Part shown: positions 25,796 to 33,868 of the stretch, piece by piece | How the letters are laid out: each line of letters starts with the position of its first letter | Position numbering within the stretch: position 1 is the first letter of the stretch | Assembly: GCA_003162215.1 (NCBI GenBank) | Contig: PMMO01000109.1 | Span: forward strand, 1 to 43,668 | Origin: Ignavibacteriota bacterium | Lineage (GTDB): Bacteria > Bacteroidota > Ignavibacteria > UBA10030 > UBA6906 | DNA length: 43,668 bases | Direction of reading: 5' to 3' | The notes under the pieces: model-generated | Told to the model about the DNA's origin: nothing | The model's database searches: none | Seen by the model: only the letters and a program-made list of their open reading frames with translations | Made by a program: the position numbers and the translations under genes

Positions 25796-27160
25796 TCAGT
25801 CTGCCATTATGCCGGTCAATTGCGCAATACTTTCGTCGAAATCCGTCTTTTCAGCGGCCCTCTGCCGGAGAAACGACCGGATTTTCTCCCAGTTCCGCAG
25901 CGCCTCGTCAATGCGGGGATTACTTCCTTTGACGTAGGCACCGATGTTAATAAGATCCTCCGCCTCCCTGTAGGTCGCCATCATGTCCAGGAGTCTATGT
26001 GCTGCATGGCGGTGCTCGTCGGTGGTGATTGCCGGCATCACGCGGCTTACGCTTTCGAGTACATCGACCGCCGGATAGTGCCCGGCAGAGGCGAGGCGGC
26101 GAGACAACACAATGTGTCCATCCAGAATCGAGCGCACCGCATCCGCCACCGGATCGGTCATGTCGTCGCCTTCTACCAGCACAGTGTACATCCCGGTGAT
26201 ACTGCCGCGCCGGGCATTGCCGGCACGCTCCAGGAGCTTCGGCAACATCGCAAAGACCGAAGGGGTGTATCCCTTGGTCGTCGGCGGCTCCCCGATCGCC
26301 AGCCCGACCTCCCGTTGTGCCATGGCAAGACGCGTCACGGAGTCCATCAGCAACATGACGTTCATACCCCGGTCGCGAAAGTATTCGGCGATGGTGGTGG
26401 CAAGAAACGCCGCCTTCAATCGGATCAACGCAGCCTTATCACTGGTGGCCACAACCACGACCGAGCGTTTCAGACCCTCAGGCCCGAGTTCATGATCCAT
26501 GAATTCCCCCACCTCGCGGCCGCGCTCTCCAACGAGAGCAATGACGTTGACATCTGCACTGGTGCTCCGCGCAATCATGCCAAGCGTCACGCTTTTGCCC
26601 ACACCGCTTCCCGCAAAGATTCCCACACGCTGGCCATTGCCGCACGTCAACAGAGCATCGATGGAGCGAATCCCTGTGCGGACCGGTCGTGTGATGCGTT
26701 GACGCTCGAGCGGGTTCGGTGGCGCGTTGTAGATTGACCGCACTTCCCGTGTGACAATCGGCCCTTTGCCGTCGATGGGATTACCAAGACCGTCGATCAC
26801 CCGCCCTAACAGCTCCTCTCCCACACACGTCGAAAGAGTCCGGTCGGTCGCCACAATCTCGCTGCCGGGACCCACACGCGCCGCATCACCGAGAATCATC
26901 GACAGAACGCGGTTATCACGGAATCCGACGACTTCCGACAGGCAAAGATCCTGACCATCCCTCGACTTGATCATGCACACATCACCCAGCGAACAGTTCG
27001 GCCCCACCGATTCGATCACCAGTCCAATAACCTGCTTGACGCTTCCATTGACCTTCAACAAGTCGATGTGCCGCAGTCTCGTCATGTAGTCCGACAACGA
27101 GGATTGAGGCTGCCCCTCTTCTGCCAGAACCGTATCCTGCCGTATGTGCGGCGTACTCAT
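25796..27160 (-). CDS. fliI: FliI, flagellar export ATPase
   Basis: The 454-aa product is an F1-beta-like ATPase. Walker A GSGVGKS begins near residue 184, the Walker B region is GMNVMLLMDSVTRLAMAQRE, and the signature IGEPPTTKGYTPSVFAMLPK follows. RVIDGLGNPIDGKGP and NPLERQRITRPVRTGIRSID precede the P-loop as in all FliI proteins. The start ATG 27160 forms ATGA with the fliH stop; the longer frame upstream is the fliH region read out of frame. Confidence 0.97.
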   Translation of the reverse strand: MSTPHIRQDTVLAEEGQPQSSLSDYMTRLRHIDLLKVNGSVKQVIGLVIESVGPNCSLGDVCMIKSRDGQDLCLSEVVGFRDNRVLSMILGDAARVGPGSEIVATDRTLSTCVGEELLGRVIDGLGNPIDGKGPIVTREVRSIYNAPPNPLERQRITRPVRTGIRSIDALLTCGNGQRVGIFAGSGVGKSVTLGMIARSTSADVNVIALVGERGREVGEFMDHELGPEGLKRSVVVVATSDKAALIRLKAAFLATTIAEYFRDRGMNVMLLMDSVTRLAMAQREVGLAIGEPPTTKGYTPSVFAMLPKLLERAGNARRGSITGMYTVLVEGDDMTDPVADAVRSILDGHIVLSRRLASAGHYPAVDVLESVSRVMPAITTDEHRHAAHRLLDMMATYREAEDLINIGAYVKGSNPRIDEALRNWEKIRSFLRQRAAEKTDFDESIAQLTGIMAD

Positions 27161-27858
27161 GGCACCAGCTCCCCGCCATCGTGTACAGCACCGAAGAGAG
27201 ACGTTTCGATCTGACGGAGCTGCGTGGAGATGCGGGCATCGACATTTCCCGACGCGCTCTCGATGATACACCCGCCGCGCTCCATTCCCTCATCTATTTC
27301 AATAACCACATCGCGCAGATTGTCCAGAGACGAGAGGAACACAGCACGGTGCGTACGTACAGCCCCCTCGTCAGAAGGATGCACCCGCAGCTTGATGGAT
27401 TCAACACCCACAATGCGTTGAATGGCCTCTTTGATTTGCGTGACAACGATGTCATCCGTCAACGTCACGTCACGCCTGATGATCCGCTCGGCCACGGCTA
27501 TGGCAAAACGATACGCGTCGCGTTCGACGGTCCTCTGGAGTGCTTTCATCTGGTCGGCAATGCCGGCAAGGAGGCTGGCCACGCGTTGATGCTCTTCATC
27601 GCGCATGCGGGCGAGCGTTTCGCGGAACTCCGTCTCGGCAATCTGCTGGCCCTCTTCCACTCCTCTCGCGTATGCATCGGCAAGAGGCTCGGCCGGTTCG
27701 GACGCATGTGCGTGCGGTGCACAGGGCACAACCGCCGGGGGGGCGGGTTCATAGAACGGTGAGAATGATTTTTCACCGTAACCAACGGCCTCTGCGTGGA
27801 CCGGCTGCGGCGTCTGAACACGTATCAGCCGTACCCGCGCGCGGGGAATGCGCCGCAT
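27157..27858 (-). CDS. fliH: FliH, regulator of the FliI ATPase
   Basis: The 233-aa product has a Pro/Ala-rich N-terminus, a coiled coil with ARGVEEGQQIAETEFRETLA, and a C-terminal FliH/V-ATPase E-like domain: FAIAVAERIIRRDVTLTDDI, KLRVHPSD and VIEIDEGMERGGCIIESASG. It tethers FliI to FliN and FlhA. ATG 27858 with GAGGTC upstream, 10 nt after fliG, is chosen over GTG 27894, which would overlap fliG. Confidence 0.95.
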   Translation of the reverse strand: MRRIPRARVRLIRVQTPQPVHAEAVGYGEKSFSPFYEPAPPAVVPCAPHAHASEPAEPLADAYARGVEEGQQIAETEFRETLARMRDEEHQRVASLLAGIADQMKALQRTVERDAYRFAIAVAERIIRRDVTLTDDIVVTQIKEAIQRIVGVESIKLRVHPSDEGAVRTHRAVFLSSLDNLRDVVIEIDEGMERGGCIIESASGNVDARISTQLRQIETSLFGAVHDGGELVP

Positions 27859-27868
27859 ATGAACGACC

Positions 27869-28894
27869 TCAGACAAAGACCTCCTCCGAGCCACCGCGAC
27901 CGGCGATCACAATTTCGCCCTGGTCTTCGAGCTGCTTCACTATTTCGACAATACGTGTTTGCGCCGATTCCACCTCTTTGAGGCGTACCGGGCCCATGTA
28001 CTGCAGCTCTTCCCTGAGCAGATCGCGTGCGCGCTCGGACATATTGCGCAGCACCTTGTCCTTCAATTTGTCGTCCACGACCTTCAAAGCAAGCGCCAGT
28101 TCGCGCTTGTCCACCTCGCGCAGGACGCGCTGAATGCCGCGGTCGTCAACGTACAGCAAATCCTCAAACAAGAACATCAACCGCTTGATTTCACCCGACA
28201 ACTGCGGATCCTGCTGGTCGATGTGTTCCAGGATCATTTTCGCTGTTGCACTGTTGCACTTGTTCAGCACAGAAGCCATGGACTTCGATCCGCCCATCAA
28301 GCTCATGCTCTGACTTATTTCCGTCCGCGCGATCTCTTCCACGACGTCTTCCACTTCGGCAAGCAATGCCGGCGACACCTTGCCGAGAGTCGCCATCCGG
28401 AGACTGACGTTATTCCGGAGGTCATCGGGGAATTCGGTCAACACCTGGGCACCCTGGTCAGGAGTAAGATTGGAGACGATGAGCGCGATGGTCTGTGGAT
28501 GTTCCTTGGCAAGAAACCCTGCGAGTTGCGAGGCATCAGCCTTCTTCAACATGCCGAAGCCCTTGAGGTGCGTCAGCGCCTTGACCTTCTCGAGCACGTC
28601 GGTCGCACGCGAGAACCCCAGCGTGTCTTCAAGAAGCTTCTGCGCGTAGTCGATACCCCCCTGAATCACATACTCCTGGGCGGTAATCATGTGGTGGAAT
28701 TCCTCCACGACGAAGTCCACCAACGACGACGGAACGCCCCTCACGTTGGAAATATCGATCGTCAGGAGTTCGATTTCCTCTTGCGAAAGCTGACGCATCA
28801 GGCGTGTTGCGGTCTCTACGTCCAGCGAAAGCATGAGAAGCGCTGCTTTCTGTCTGGGGGTCAATCGATCTGCGCTAAGATTGGGAATCAACAC
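27869..28894 (-). CDS. fliG: FliG, C-ring torque-generating protein
   Basis: The 341-aa product has the three FliG domains. The N-terminal part contains RLTPRQKAALLMLSLDVETA. The middle has KEHPQTIALIVSNLTPDQGA. The C-terminal charged torque helix region has LMFLFEDLLYVDDRGIQRVL and REVDKRELALALKVVDDKLK, then NMSERARDLLREELQYMGPV, ending EIVKQLEDQGEIVIAGRGG. It binds the MS ring and is driven by stators. The start is a GTG with AGGAG about 9 nt upstream. Confidence 0.98.
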   Translation of the reverse strand: MLIPNLSADRLTPRQKAALLMLSLDVETATRLMRQLSQEEIELLTIDISNVRGVPSSLVDFVVEEFHHMITAQEYVIQGGIDYAQKLLEDTLGFSRATDVLEKVKALTHLKGFGMLKKADASQLAGFLAKEHPQTIALIVSNLTPDQGAQVLTEFPDDLRNNVSLRMATLGKVSPALLAEVEDVVEEIARTEISQSMSLMGGSKSMASVLNKCNSATAKMILEHIDQQDPQLSGEIKRLMFLFEDLLYVDDRGIQRVLREVDKRELALALKVVDDKLKDKVLRNMSERARDLLREELQYMGPVRLKEVESAQTRIVEIVKQLEDQGEIVIAGRGGSEEVFV

Positions 28895-28909
28895 GTATTC
28901 TACTCCTGC

Positions 28910-30451
28910 TTATTCTTCGGCTAACCACACTTTGAGTAACCGTGCGCTGTCTCCCGGCTTTTCGCGAATGTACTCCGATATTCTTTTCCGACGTTCATTC
29001 CGCAATAGCGCATCCGTACTGATCTCTTCCTCGGGACTCGGGAGCTCGATGACGGCCCGTTTCGCTTCAAGCTGTGCACTCAGCGACGGGATATCCGTTT
29101 CGAGCACCGGCAATTCGATCCGCGACCGGAACCGCCGCAGGAGCGACCAGAGCACCAGCACCGCGCCGAGCATGGCGACACCCAGGAAGAGCTGCTCTTT
29201 GTATTCCGTCCAATCCGCAAGCGGGGAGGAGCGGTAGATGAACTCCTGCTCCGGGAGATGCGTACCAAAGGTCAGATTCGTCACTGACACTTCATCATTC
29301 CGAACGGGGTTGAATCCCACCGCCTTCCGCACCAGGTCGGTTAACTGCCGCATTTCCGGCTCAGGACGCGGCTGTATCTCGGTCACCTTCTGGCCGTCGC
29401 GCGTGACCGTCGTCGGCACTCCGTTTACGAGAGCCGCGACAGTCAGGCGTTTGATGTTGCCGATGTTCTCAACGATGTGTTCAACGGTCTTGTTGACTTC
29501 GTAGTTGGTGACGGTGTTCGAACGTGTGGACGGCGGGAGCGAATCCCCCGACGAAGACTTCTCTTCGCTGATTTGTTCGCTGCGCACAACGGTCTTGTCG
29601 GGATCGTACTGTTCAAGCGTCCGTTCCACCTGGCGGAAGTCCAGTTCGGCATTGACCTGCACGAGAGCATTCCCGTTCCCCACAACGCTCTCAAGAAGTG
29701 TCTGTGCTTTCTGGCCAAGGTACGCTTCCACGCGTTGTTGCGTTTCGTACTGCGTCGTCGTCAGGGCAGCGACGGAATTCGGTTTGTGGACATCCGAGAG
29801 CAGCTGACCCCGTGAATCCACGATCGTGACGTTGCTCGACTCGAGTCCTTCCACACTGCTGGAGACGAGATGCGCAATTCCTTGAACAACCTCCGCTTTC
29901 AAGGGCTTGCTGCTTTTGAGCTTCAATACCACCGATGCTGTTGAGGGCTTTTCGTCTTCCTTGAAGAGCACCTTCTCCGGAACGACGAGGTGCACCCGGG
30001 CCGCCTCTACTTCCTCAATGGTCAGTATGGTCCGGGCCAGTTCACCCTCCAGGGCCCGGCGGTAGTTCACCTTCTGCACGAAGTCTGAAACGCCAAGGTT
30101 GGTGCGGTCGAAAATCTCATAGCCGATCACACTCGACTGCGGAAGGCCTTCGCCCGCGAGAGCAAGTCGCATCTCGTAGACCTTTTGCTTCGGCACAAGG
30201 ACGGACTTCCCGCCATCCTCTAATTGGTAGGGGACGTTCTTTTCTTTCAGTTTTGCAACAATCTTCGACGCATCTTCCGGGCTGAGGTTGTTGAAGAGGG
30301 TACTGTACGTCGGAGCATTCACCAGTGTCACGAGGAGGATGATCCCGGCGATCGCCGCGAGTGTCACAAACCCGATCATCATCTTCTGACCCAAGGTGAG
30401 CCGGCCCACGAGGCCCGTCAGTTGCTGCTGCAGTTCTGCGCGATCAGCCAT
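28910..30451 (-). CDS. fliF: FliF, MS-ring protein
   Basis: The 513-aa product has two transmembrane helices, about 24-44 and 425-445, flanking a large periplasmic region with the secretin-like ring-building motifs: PTYSTLFNNLSPEDASKIVA, KEKNVPYQLEDGGKSVLVP and RRALEGELARTILTIEEVEA followed by ARVHLVVPE. The C-terminal cytoplasmic tail, EYIREKPGDSARLLKVWLAE, is the FliG-binding segment. It is the first structure built in flagellar assembly. Confidence 0.98.
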   Translation of the reverse strand: MADRAELQQQLTGLVGRLTLGQKMMIGFVTLAAIAGIILLVTLVNAPTYSTLFNNLSPEDASKIVAKLKEKNVPYQLEDGGKSVLVPKQKVYEMRLALAGEGLPQSSVIGYEIFDRTNLGVSDFVQKVNYRRALEGELARTILTIEEVEAARVHLVVPEKVLFKEDEKPSTASVVLKLKSSKPLKAEVVQGIAHLVSSSVEGLESSNVTIVDSRGQLLSDVHKPNSVAALTTTQYETQQRVEAYLGQKAQTLLESVVGNGNALVQVNAELDFRQVERTLEQYDPDKTVVRSEQISEEKSSSGDSLPPSTRSNTVTNYEVNKTVEHIVENIGNIKRLTVAALVNGVPTTVTRDGQKVTEIQPRPEPEMRQLTDLVRKAVGFNPVRNDEVSVTNLTFGTHLPEQEFIYRSSPLADWTEYKEQLFLGVAMLGAVLVLWSLLRRFRSRIELPVLETDIPSLSAQLEAKRAVIELPSPEEEISTDALLRNERRKRISEYIREKPGDSARLLKVWLAEE

Positions 30452-30454
30452 GGA

Positions 30455-30763
30455 TTACACCTGCATCCTCATGATTTCACGGTAGGCGTCGAGAGCCTTG
30501 TTACGGATTTCCATCAAGAGATCGAAGCTGGTCTTGGCTTTCTCTACGGCGACCATCACCTCATGGAGATCGACGGTTTCCCCCACCACCATCTTCTCAA
30601 CCGCCTTCCCCGCCTCATTCTGCAGGCTGTTCACGTCAGCCATCGCCCGCTCCAACGTCTGCCCGAAGGACGCATTGGTTTCCTTGAGCGTTCTGTCAAT
30701 CAGCGTGCGTTTGCTCGTTTGCGTGACATTGGGAACCAATGTCAACGCCTGACCGATCTTCAT
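30455..30763 (-). CDS. fliE: FliE, MS-ring-rod junction protein
   Basis: The 102-aa product, of normal FliE length, ends with the family motif VMVAVEKAKTSFDLLMEIRN followed by KALDAYREIMRMQV. It joins the rod to the MS ring and is the first rod protein exported. It lies 3 nt before fliF and 3 nt after the 91-aa gene. Confidence 0.96.
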   Translation of the reverse strand: MKIGQALTLVPNVTQTSKRTLIDRTLKETNASFGQTLERAMADVNSLQNEAGKAVEKMVVGETVDLHEVMVAVEKAKTSFDLLMEIRNKALDAYREIMRMQV

Positions 30764-30766
30764 GGT

Positions 30767-31042
30767 TTATCCTTTGCGATCCACCAGAGTACCGGTGGGG
30801 GCACTCTTCTGTTGTTCGCCTGTGCCCGAATAGGCCTGATAGGCACGTATATCTTTCCGGGATTCGGGAAAAAGTCCCTCGAAGTATGACATCTCGTCCG
30901 TGGACAACACCGGTGCATTTCCCGCGCGGGAATGTTCATCCTGTGAGGACATACCTGTCGGCGCCTCTGTTGCCGCACGCCCGCCGTGATTTCTTACAGT
31001 ACCGGTGAAGACCGGTGAGGATTGTATTGAGCGCACGTCCAT
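30767..31042 (-). CDS. Conserved-position small protein of unknown function between flgC and fliE
   Basis: I do not recognise this 91-aa protein. It is hydrophilic, without signal peptide or membrane segment. The N-terminal 50 residues are rich in Ser, Gly and Thr, and the C-terminal half holds an apparently structured segment STDEMSYFEGLFPESRKDIR, then AYQAYSGTGEQQ, ending in GTLVDRKG. The start lies 2 nt after flgC and the stop 3 nt before fliE. Such placement among early rod genes suggests a rod-assembly or export accessory role, but this is inference. Confidence 0.72.
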   Translation of the reverse strand: MDVRSIQSSPVFTGTVRNHGGRAATEAPTGMSSQDEHSRAGNAPVLSTDEMSYFEGLFPESRKDIRAYQAYSGTGEQQKSAPTGTLVDRKG

Positions 31043-31044
31043 AC

Positions 31045-31542
31045 CTAGATCTCCAGAGAATCTTTCGCCATATTTTTCGCGGCGTTGATCGCCACAACGT
31101 TTGCCTCAAAAGAGCGCGAGGCAGAAATCATATTGACCATTTCTGTTACCACATTCACGTTGGGCATCGCCACATACCCGTCCGCGTCGGCGTCGGGGTT
31201 TCCCGGATCATATACCATGTGCGGCGGAGCGGGATCCACCGTCTGCTTCGCGTCGATGGCATTCATCGTCGCCGGATCACCCTGTGCGCCAAAGTCGGCC
31301 CCCTGTACATGCCCTGGTTGTGTCGTGCTGAGTGGAACGCTTGCCTGCTGGAATGTCGACGCAAACACCTGGGCACTGCGGGCTTTGAGCTGAAGTATCT
31401 TCCGCCGGTATGGTCCGCCGCTTTCGGTTTTCGTCGTTTCTGCGTTTGCAAGATTCTCCGCAATGTTGTTCATGCGGCGACGCTGCACGCTTAGTCCGAG
31501 AGAACTGATGTTCAACCCAGCAAAGATCTTATCCAGTTTCAT
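31045..31542 (-). CDS. flgC: FlgC, proximal rod protein
   Basis: The 165-aa product has the FlgC axial start KIFAGLNISSLGLSVQRRRM and NNIAENLANAETTKTESGGP, with YRRK after it. It ends VNVVTEMVNMISASRSFEAN and VVAINAAKNMAKDSLEI, the FlgC C-terminal helix. It is slightly longer than usual (about 140) through an extended central beta region. The ATG overlaps the flgB stop (ATGA). Confidence 0.97.
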   Translation of the reverse strand: MKLDKIFAGLNISSLGLSVQRRRMNNIAENLANAETTKTESGGPYRRKILQLKARSAQVFASTFQQASVPLSTTQPGHVQGADFGAQGDPATMNAIDAKQTVDPAPPHMVYDPGNPDADADGYVAMPNVNVVTEMVNMISASRSFEANVVAINAAKNMAKDSLEI

Positions 31543-31958
31543 TGCGTTCCCCTGATGCTCTTCTGAATACCGCGGAACGTGTCGCCGATCAGGCGGGCTG
31601 CAAACCTGAACCGCAATTGTGTCTTCGCAAGCTCTGCCATCTCTTGATCGAGATCGACATTGTTCACCCCGCTTGCAAGGGCATCAGTTTGCTCTCCCAC
31701 CGGCGACGTTTGTACCGTCGGCGTTGTTGCTCCCGCAGTCTCCGCGCCGATAGGCATGTGCCGCGGATCGGTGGTCATGCCCGGAATGCTCCCGGTCTGC
31801 AACGCCCCCGAAAGCTCCTCTTCAAACTTTACCGACCGGGTTTTGTAGCCTGGCGTCGCGATGTTTGCCAGGTTCTCTGCAATCACCCTTTGTCGGAGGG
31901 CGTACGCATCCAGGGCCCTGTTGAGAACAGGGATCTTCGTTCCATCAAAGAGTCGCAT
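31539..31958 (-). CDS. flgB: FlgB, proximal rod protein
   Basis: The 139-aa product begins MRLFDGTKIPVLNRALDAYA and continues RQRVIAENLANIATPGYKTR with SVKFEEEL, the FlgB signature. It ends with VNNVDLDQEMAELAKTQLRF. ATG 31958 gives the normal length but has no ribosome site. A GTG at 32018 would add 20 residues not found in the family. A 191-nt gap separates it from the upstream 55-aa gene. Confidence 0.96.
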   Translation of the reverse strand: MRLFDGTKIPVLNRALDAYALRQRVIAENLANIATPGYKTRSVKFEEELSGALQTGSIPGMTTDPRHMPIGAETAGATTPTVQTSPVGEQTDALASGVNNVDLDQEMAELAKTQLRFRFAARLIGDTFRGIQKSIRGTQ

Positions 31959-32149
31959 AGTTTGATTTGAGATTGTTGCTGCTTCACTTACTGGCCGTCC
32001 GAAACACACCTCCTGCACTGCGCCACTTGCCGGCCCTCACCTCCATGTTCCGGCCGCCCAGATTCTCCCACCTCTGCTACCGCGTGGAGCCACTCCGTCG
32101 ATGCTGCCAGACGAGGGGGATCCCACCTTCACCCCCCCCGCCCGACACA
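31959..32149 (-). other. 191-nt G-rich leader between the 55-aa gene and flgB
   Basis: No gene was found here on either strand; the longest short frames are under 25 codons. On the minus strand it is G-rich and contains an uninterrupted run of eight G (32132-32139) followed by a GGGATCCCC segment that could pair with it. Such a tract could slip or fold, but no terminator T-run is present. Confidence 0.5.
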
Positions 32150-32317
32150 TCATGAGCCTAGACTATCGTCCCAGCCGTCGTAGTGGTATTGAAGTTTCTG
32201 AGTGGATGCATTCCTGCGTGAGACTACCGCATACGCGGTCACCAGTGTGGCAAGTATCCCGGCGATAAAGGCCAGGCCGCCTACGCCGAAGTTCACGTTA
32301 TTGGGGCCTTGTGTCAT
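32150..32317 (-). CDS. Hidden 55-aa single-pass membrane protein at the head of the flgB operon
   Basis: An open frame runs from ATG 32317 to TGA 32150. The product starts MTQGPNNVNFGVGGLAFIAG and has one transmembrane helix at about residues 10-32, followed by a basic stop-transfer VSRRN and a polar aromatic tail ending YHYDGWDDSLGS. An AGAGGA ribosome site lies 9-10 nt upstream. A sigma-54-like promoter would start transcription about 45 nt upstream. I know no homologue. It is too short to be called by length, but topology, ribosome site and promoter spacing agree. Confidence 0.65.
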   Translation of the reverse strand: MTQGPNNVNFGVGGLAFIAGILATLVTAYAVVSRRNASTQKLQYHYDGWDDSLGS

Positions 32318-32373
32318 TTTGTTGCGTCCTCTATTTCATGAAGCACTTGGGTGAATTCTCGCCATTTCGTATA

Positions 32374-32388
32374 TCAACTGCGGTGCCA
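32374..32388 (-). promoter_or_regulatory. Candidate sigma-54 promoter for the 55-aa gene and flgB operon
   Basis: The minus strand reads TGGCAC (32388-32383), 5 nt, then TTGA (32377-32374), the same -24/-12 form seen upstream of fliL. The predicted start is near 32362, about 45 nt before the ATG of the 55-aa gene. The final base of the -12 element (A instead of C) is a departure from consensus in both sites. Confidence 0.45.
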
Positions 32389-32462
32389 ATCTCTCCGATC
32401 CTTAAAGGACGGCCAAACTGTTTCACTTCTTACTCCTGGATCGAGGGCCGACCCGGTATCTG

Positions 32463-32486
32463 TGGTTATTATTAACCATCTGATGG
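32463..32486. promoter_or_regulatory. Overlapping palindromes, candidate enhancer/operator
   Basis: TGGTTA (32463-32468) and TAACCA (32473-32478) form an inverted repeat with a 4-nt centre. CCATC (32476-32480) and GATGG (32482-32486) form a second one that overlaps it. The block lies about 100-124 nt upstream of the predicted flgB-operon start and contains the 11-mer TATTAACCATC that recurs at 20401-20411. It begins immediately after the stop of the 89-aa gene. Confidence 0.4.
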
Positions 32487-32756
32487 CTACTCTTTGTCAT
32501 ACTCCAGCCGAAGGCTCGCAGAACGGCCACATTTGCATAGAAAATCGACACCTGTCACCCGGTCTCCATCGCGCTGCACAAACAGCAGGGGGTCTTCCGG
32601 GTTCTTATCATCAACTCCAACCTCCTCCACACCCTTTCTCACCACCTGCTTGCGCTTAAGCACATTCCTGTGGGGCCCCGTCGCAAAGGGTTCTGCACCC
32701 CCCAGCGTGAAATCTGCCAATTCTGTGAACTCCTCTGTTCTTTTTCCCCGACTCAT
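32487..32756 (-). CDS. 89-aa protein of unknown function following cheB
   Basis: I do not recognise this 89-aa protein. It is hydrophilic with many Val, Arg, Lys and Glu residues and no signal peptide. The C-terminal portion, VDFLCKCGRSASLRLEYDK, has a CxCG pair of the kind seen in half zinc-ribbon motifs, but a second Cys pair is lacking. ATG 32756 shares one base with the cheB stop (TGATG) and has AAGGGG upstream; GTG 32759 is an alternative. Coupling to cheB suggests a chemotaxis accessory, but this is inference. Confidence 0.7.
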   Translation of the reverse strand: MSRGKRTEEFTELADFTLGGAEPFATGPHRNVLKRKQVVRKGVEEVGVDDKNPEDPLLFVQRDGDRVTGVDFLCKCGRSASLRLEYDKE

Positions 32757-33868
32757 CACGACACCCCTTGCGCAATATGTGTAAGAGCTTGAGGAATATC
32801 CTCAAGCGACAACACGAGATCGGCAACTCCTTCATCCACAGCTGCTTTGGGCATGCCATAGACCACGCATGTTTCTTCGTTCTGGGCGACTACCAAGCCA
32901 CCCATCTCTTTGATGCGCTTTAGTCCTTCCAGACCATCCTTCCCCATACCCGTCATGATAACGCCCAGCAGCGGGCCGTAGCACGCCGTGACGGCGGACA
33001 GCATCATGACATCGGCGCACGGACGATAGAGCGTGTTGAAGGGTTCAGCGGAAATCTGTGCAATCATCTTTCCACCGCCGCTGCGAAATGTAAGATGTTC
33101 CCCCCCCGGTGCAATGAGGACCACACCCGGGGCCAGAACATCTCCTTCCTCGGCCTCTTTGACACGGATCTGGCTTAAGCCGTCAAGACGTTCCGCCATC
33201 GATTTTGTAAACCGCGGAGGCATATGCTGCACCACGGCAATCCCGAGTGGAAAATCCTTCGGAAGCTTCGGAAGCGTCTGAAGAAGAGCAAATGGTCCAC
33301 CGGTGGAAATGCCGAGCACAACAGCGCGCAGGTCTTTCCTGATCGGCCATGAGCTCCGTGCCCCTGTTGCCGTTGACGGCGCGGATGGACGTGCGGCCGT
33401 AACGGTGTTCCCTTTTACACCCTGGAACGTGCTACGAATTCTCTGCAACCGGAATTGGAGCGAACGGCTCTCGACAATCTGTTTGACCTTATGAACGAGT
33501 TCCTCTTTGATCTTGACGATGTCCAGAGACACAAAGGAGAGTTCCTTTGGAATGAAGTCCACAGCGCCAAGGTTGAGGGCATCCAGGGTGGCCTTTGCCC
33601 CATCGGTGCTAAACGAACTGACCATCAGCACGGGGAGGGGCATCTCTTTCATGATGATTCCCAACGCTGTCAGGCCGTCCATGCCTGGCATTTCAATGTC
33701 CATTGTCACCAGATCGGGCCGAAGGTCACGGATCTTCTCGATGCCCTCCTTGCCGTCGCGTGCAGTTGCAACCACCTTGATCTGGGCGTCCGATTCAAGC
33801 ATCATGGAAAGTGACTTCCGCATGAACGCGGAATCGTCCACAACTATCACCTTGATGATCCGTGTCAT
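32756..33868 (-). CDS. cheB: CheB, receptor methylesterase/deamidase
   Basis: The 370-aa product has a receiver domain with phospho-acceptor Asp57 (VTMDIEMPGMDG) and a C-terminal methylesterase. The catalytic Ser is in GISTGGPFAL, His in AVVQHMPPRFT and Asp in GMGKDGLEG. It removes methyl groups from chemoreceptors during adaptation. The start forms ATGA with the cheA stop. The coding sequence contains an unbroken run of eight G (minus strand) in APGGE, a possible slippage site. Confidence 0.97.
   Translation of the reverse strand: MTRIIKVIVVDDSAFMRKSLSMMLESDAQIKVVATARDGKEGIEKIRDLRPDLVTMDIEMPGMDGLTALGIIMKEMPLPVLMVSSFSTDGAKATLDALNLGAVDFIPKELSFVSLDIVKIKEELVHKVKQIVESRSLQFRLQRIRSTFQGVKGNTVTAARPSAPSTATGARSSWPIRKDLRAVVLGISTGGPFALLQTLPKLPKDFPLGIAVVQHMPPRFTKSMAERLDGLSQIRVKEAEEGDVLAPGVVLIAPGGEHLTFRSGGGKMIAQISAEPFNTLYRPCADVMMLSAVTACYGPLLGVIMTGMGKDGLEGLKRIKEMGGLVVAQNEETCVVYGMPKAAVDEGVADLVLSLEDIPQALTHIAQGVS

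Noticed and set aside
27861-27894. Upstream GTG start for fliH
   Set aside because: It would overlap fliG by 26 nt and lacks a ribosome site; ATG 27858 has GAGGTC upstream.
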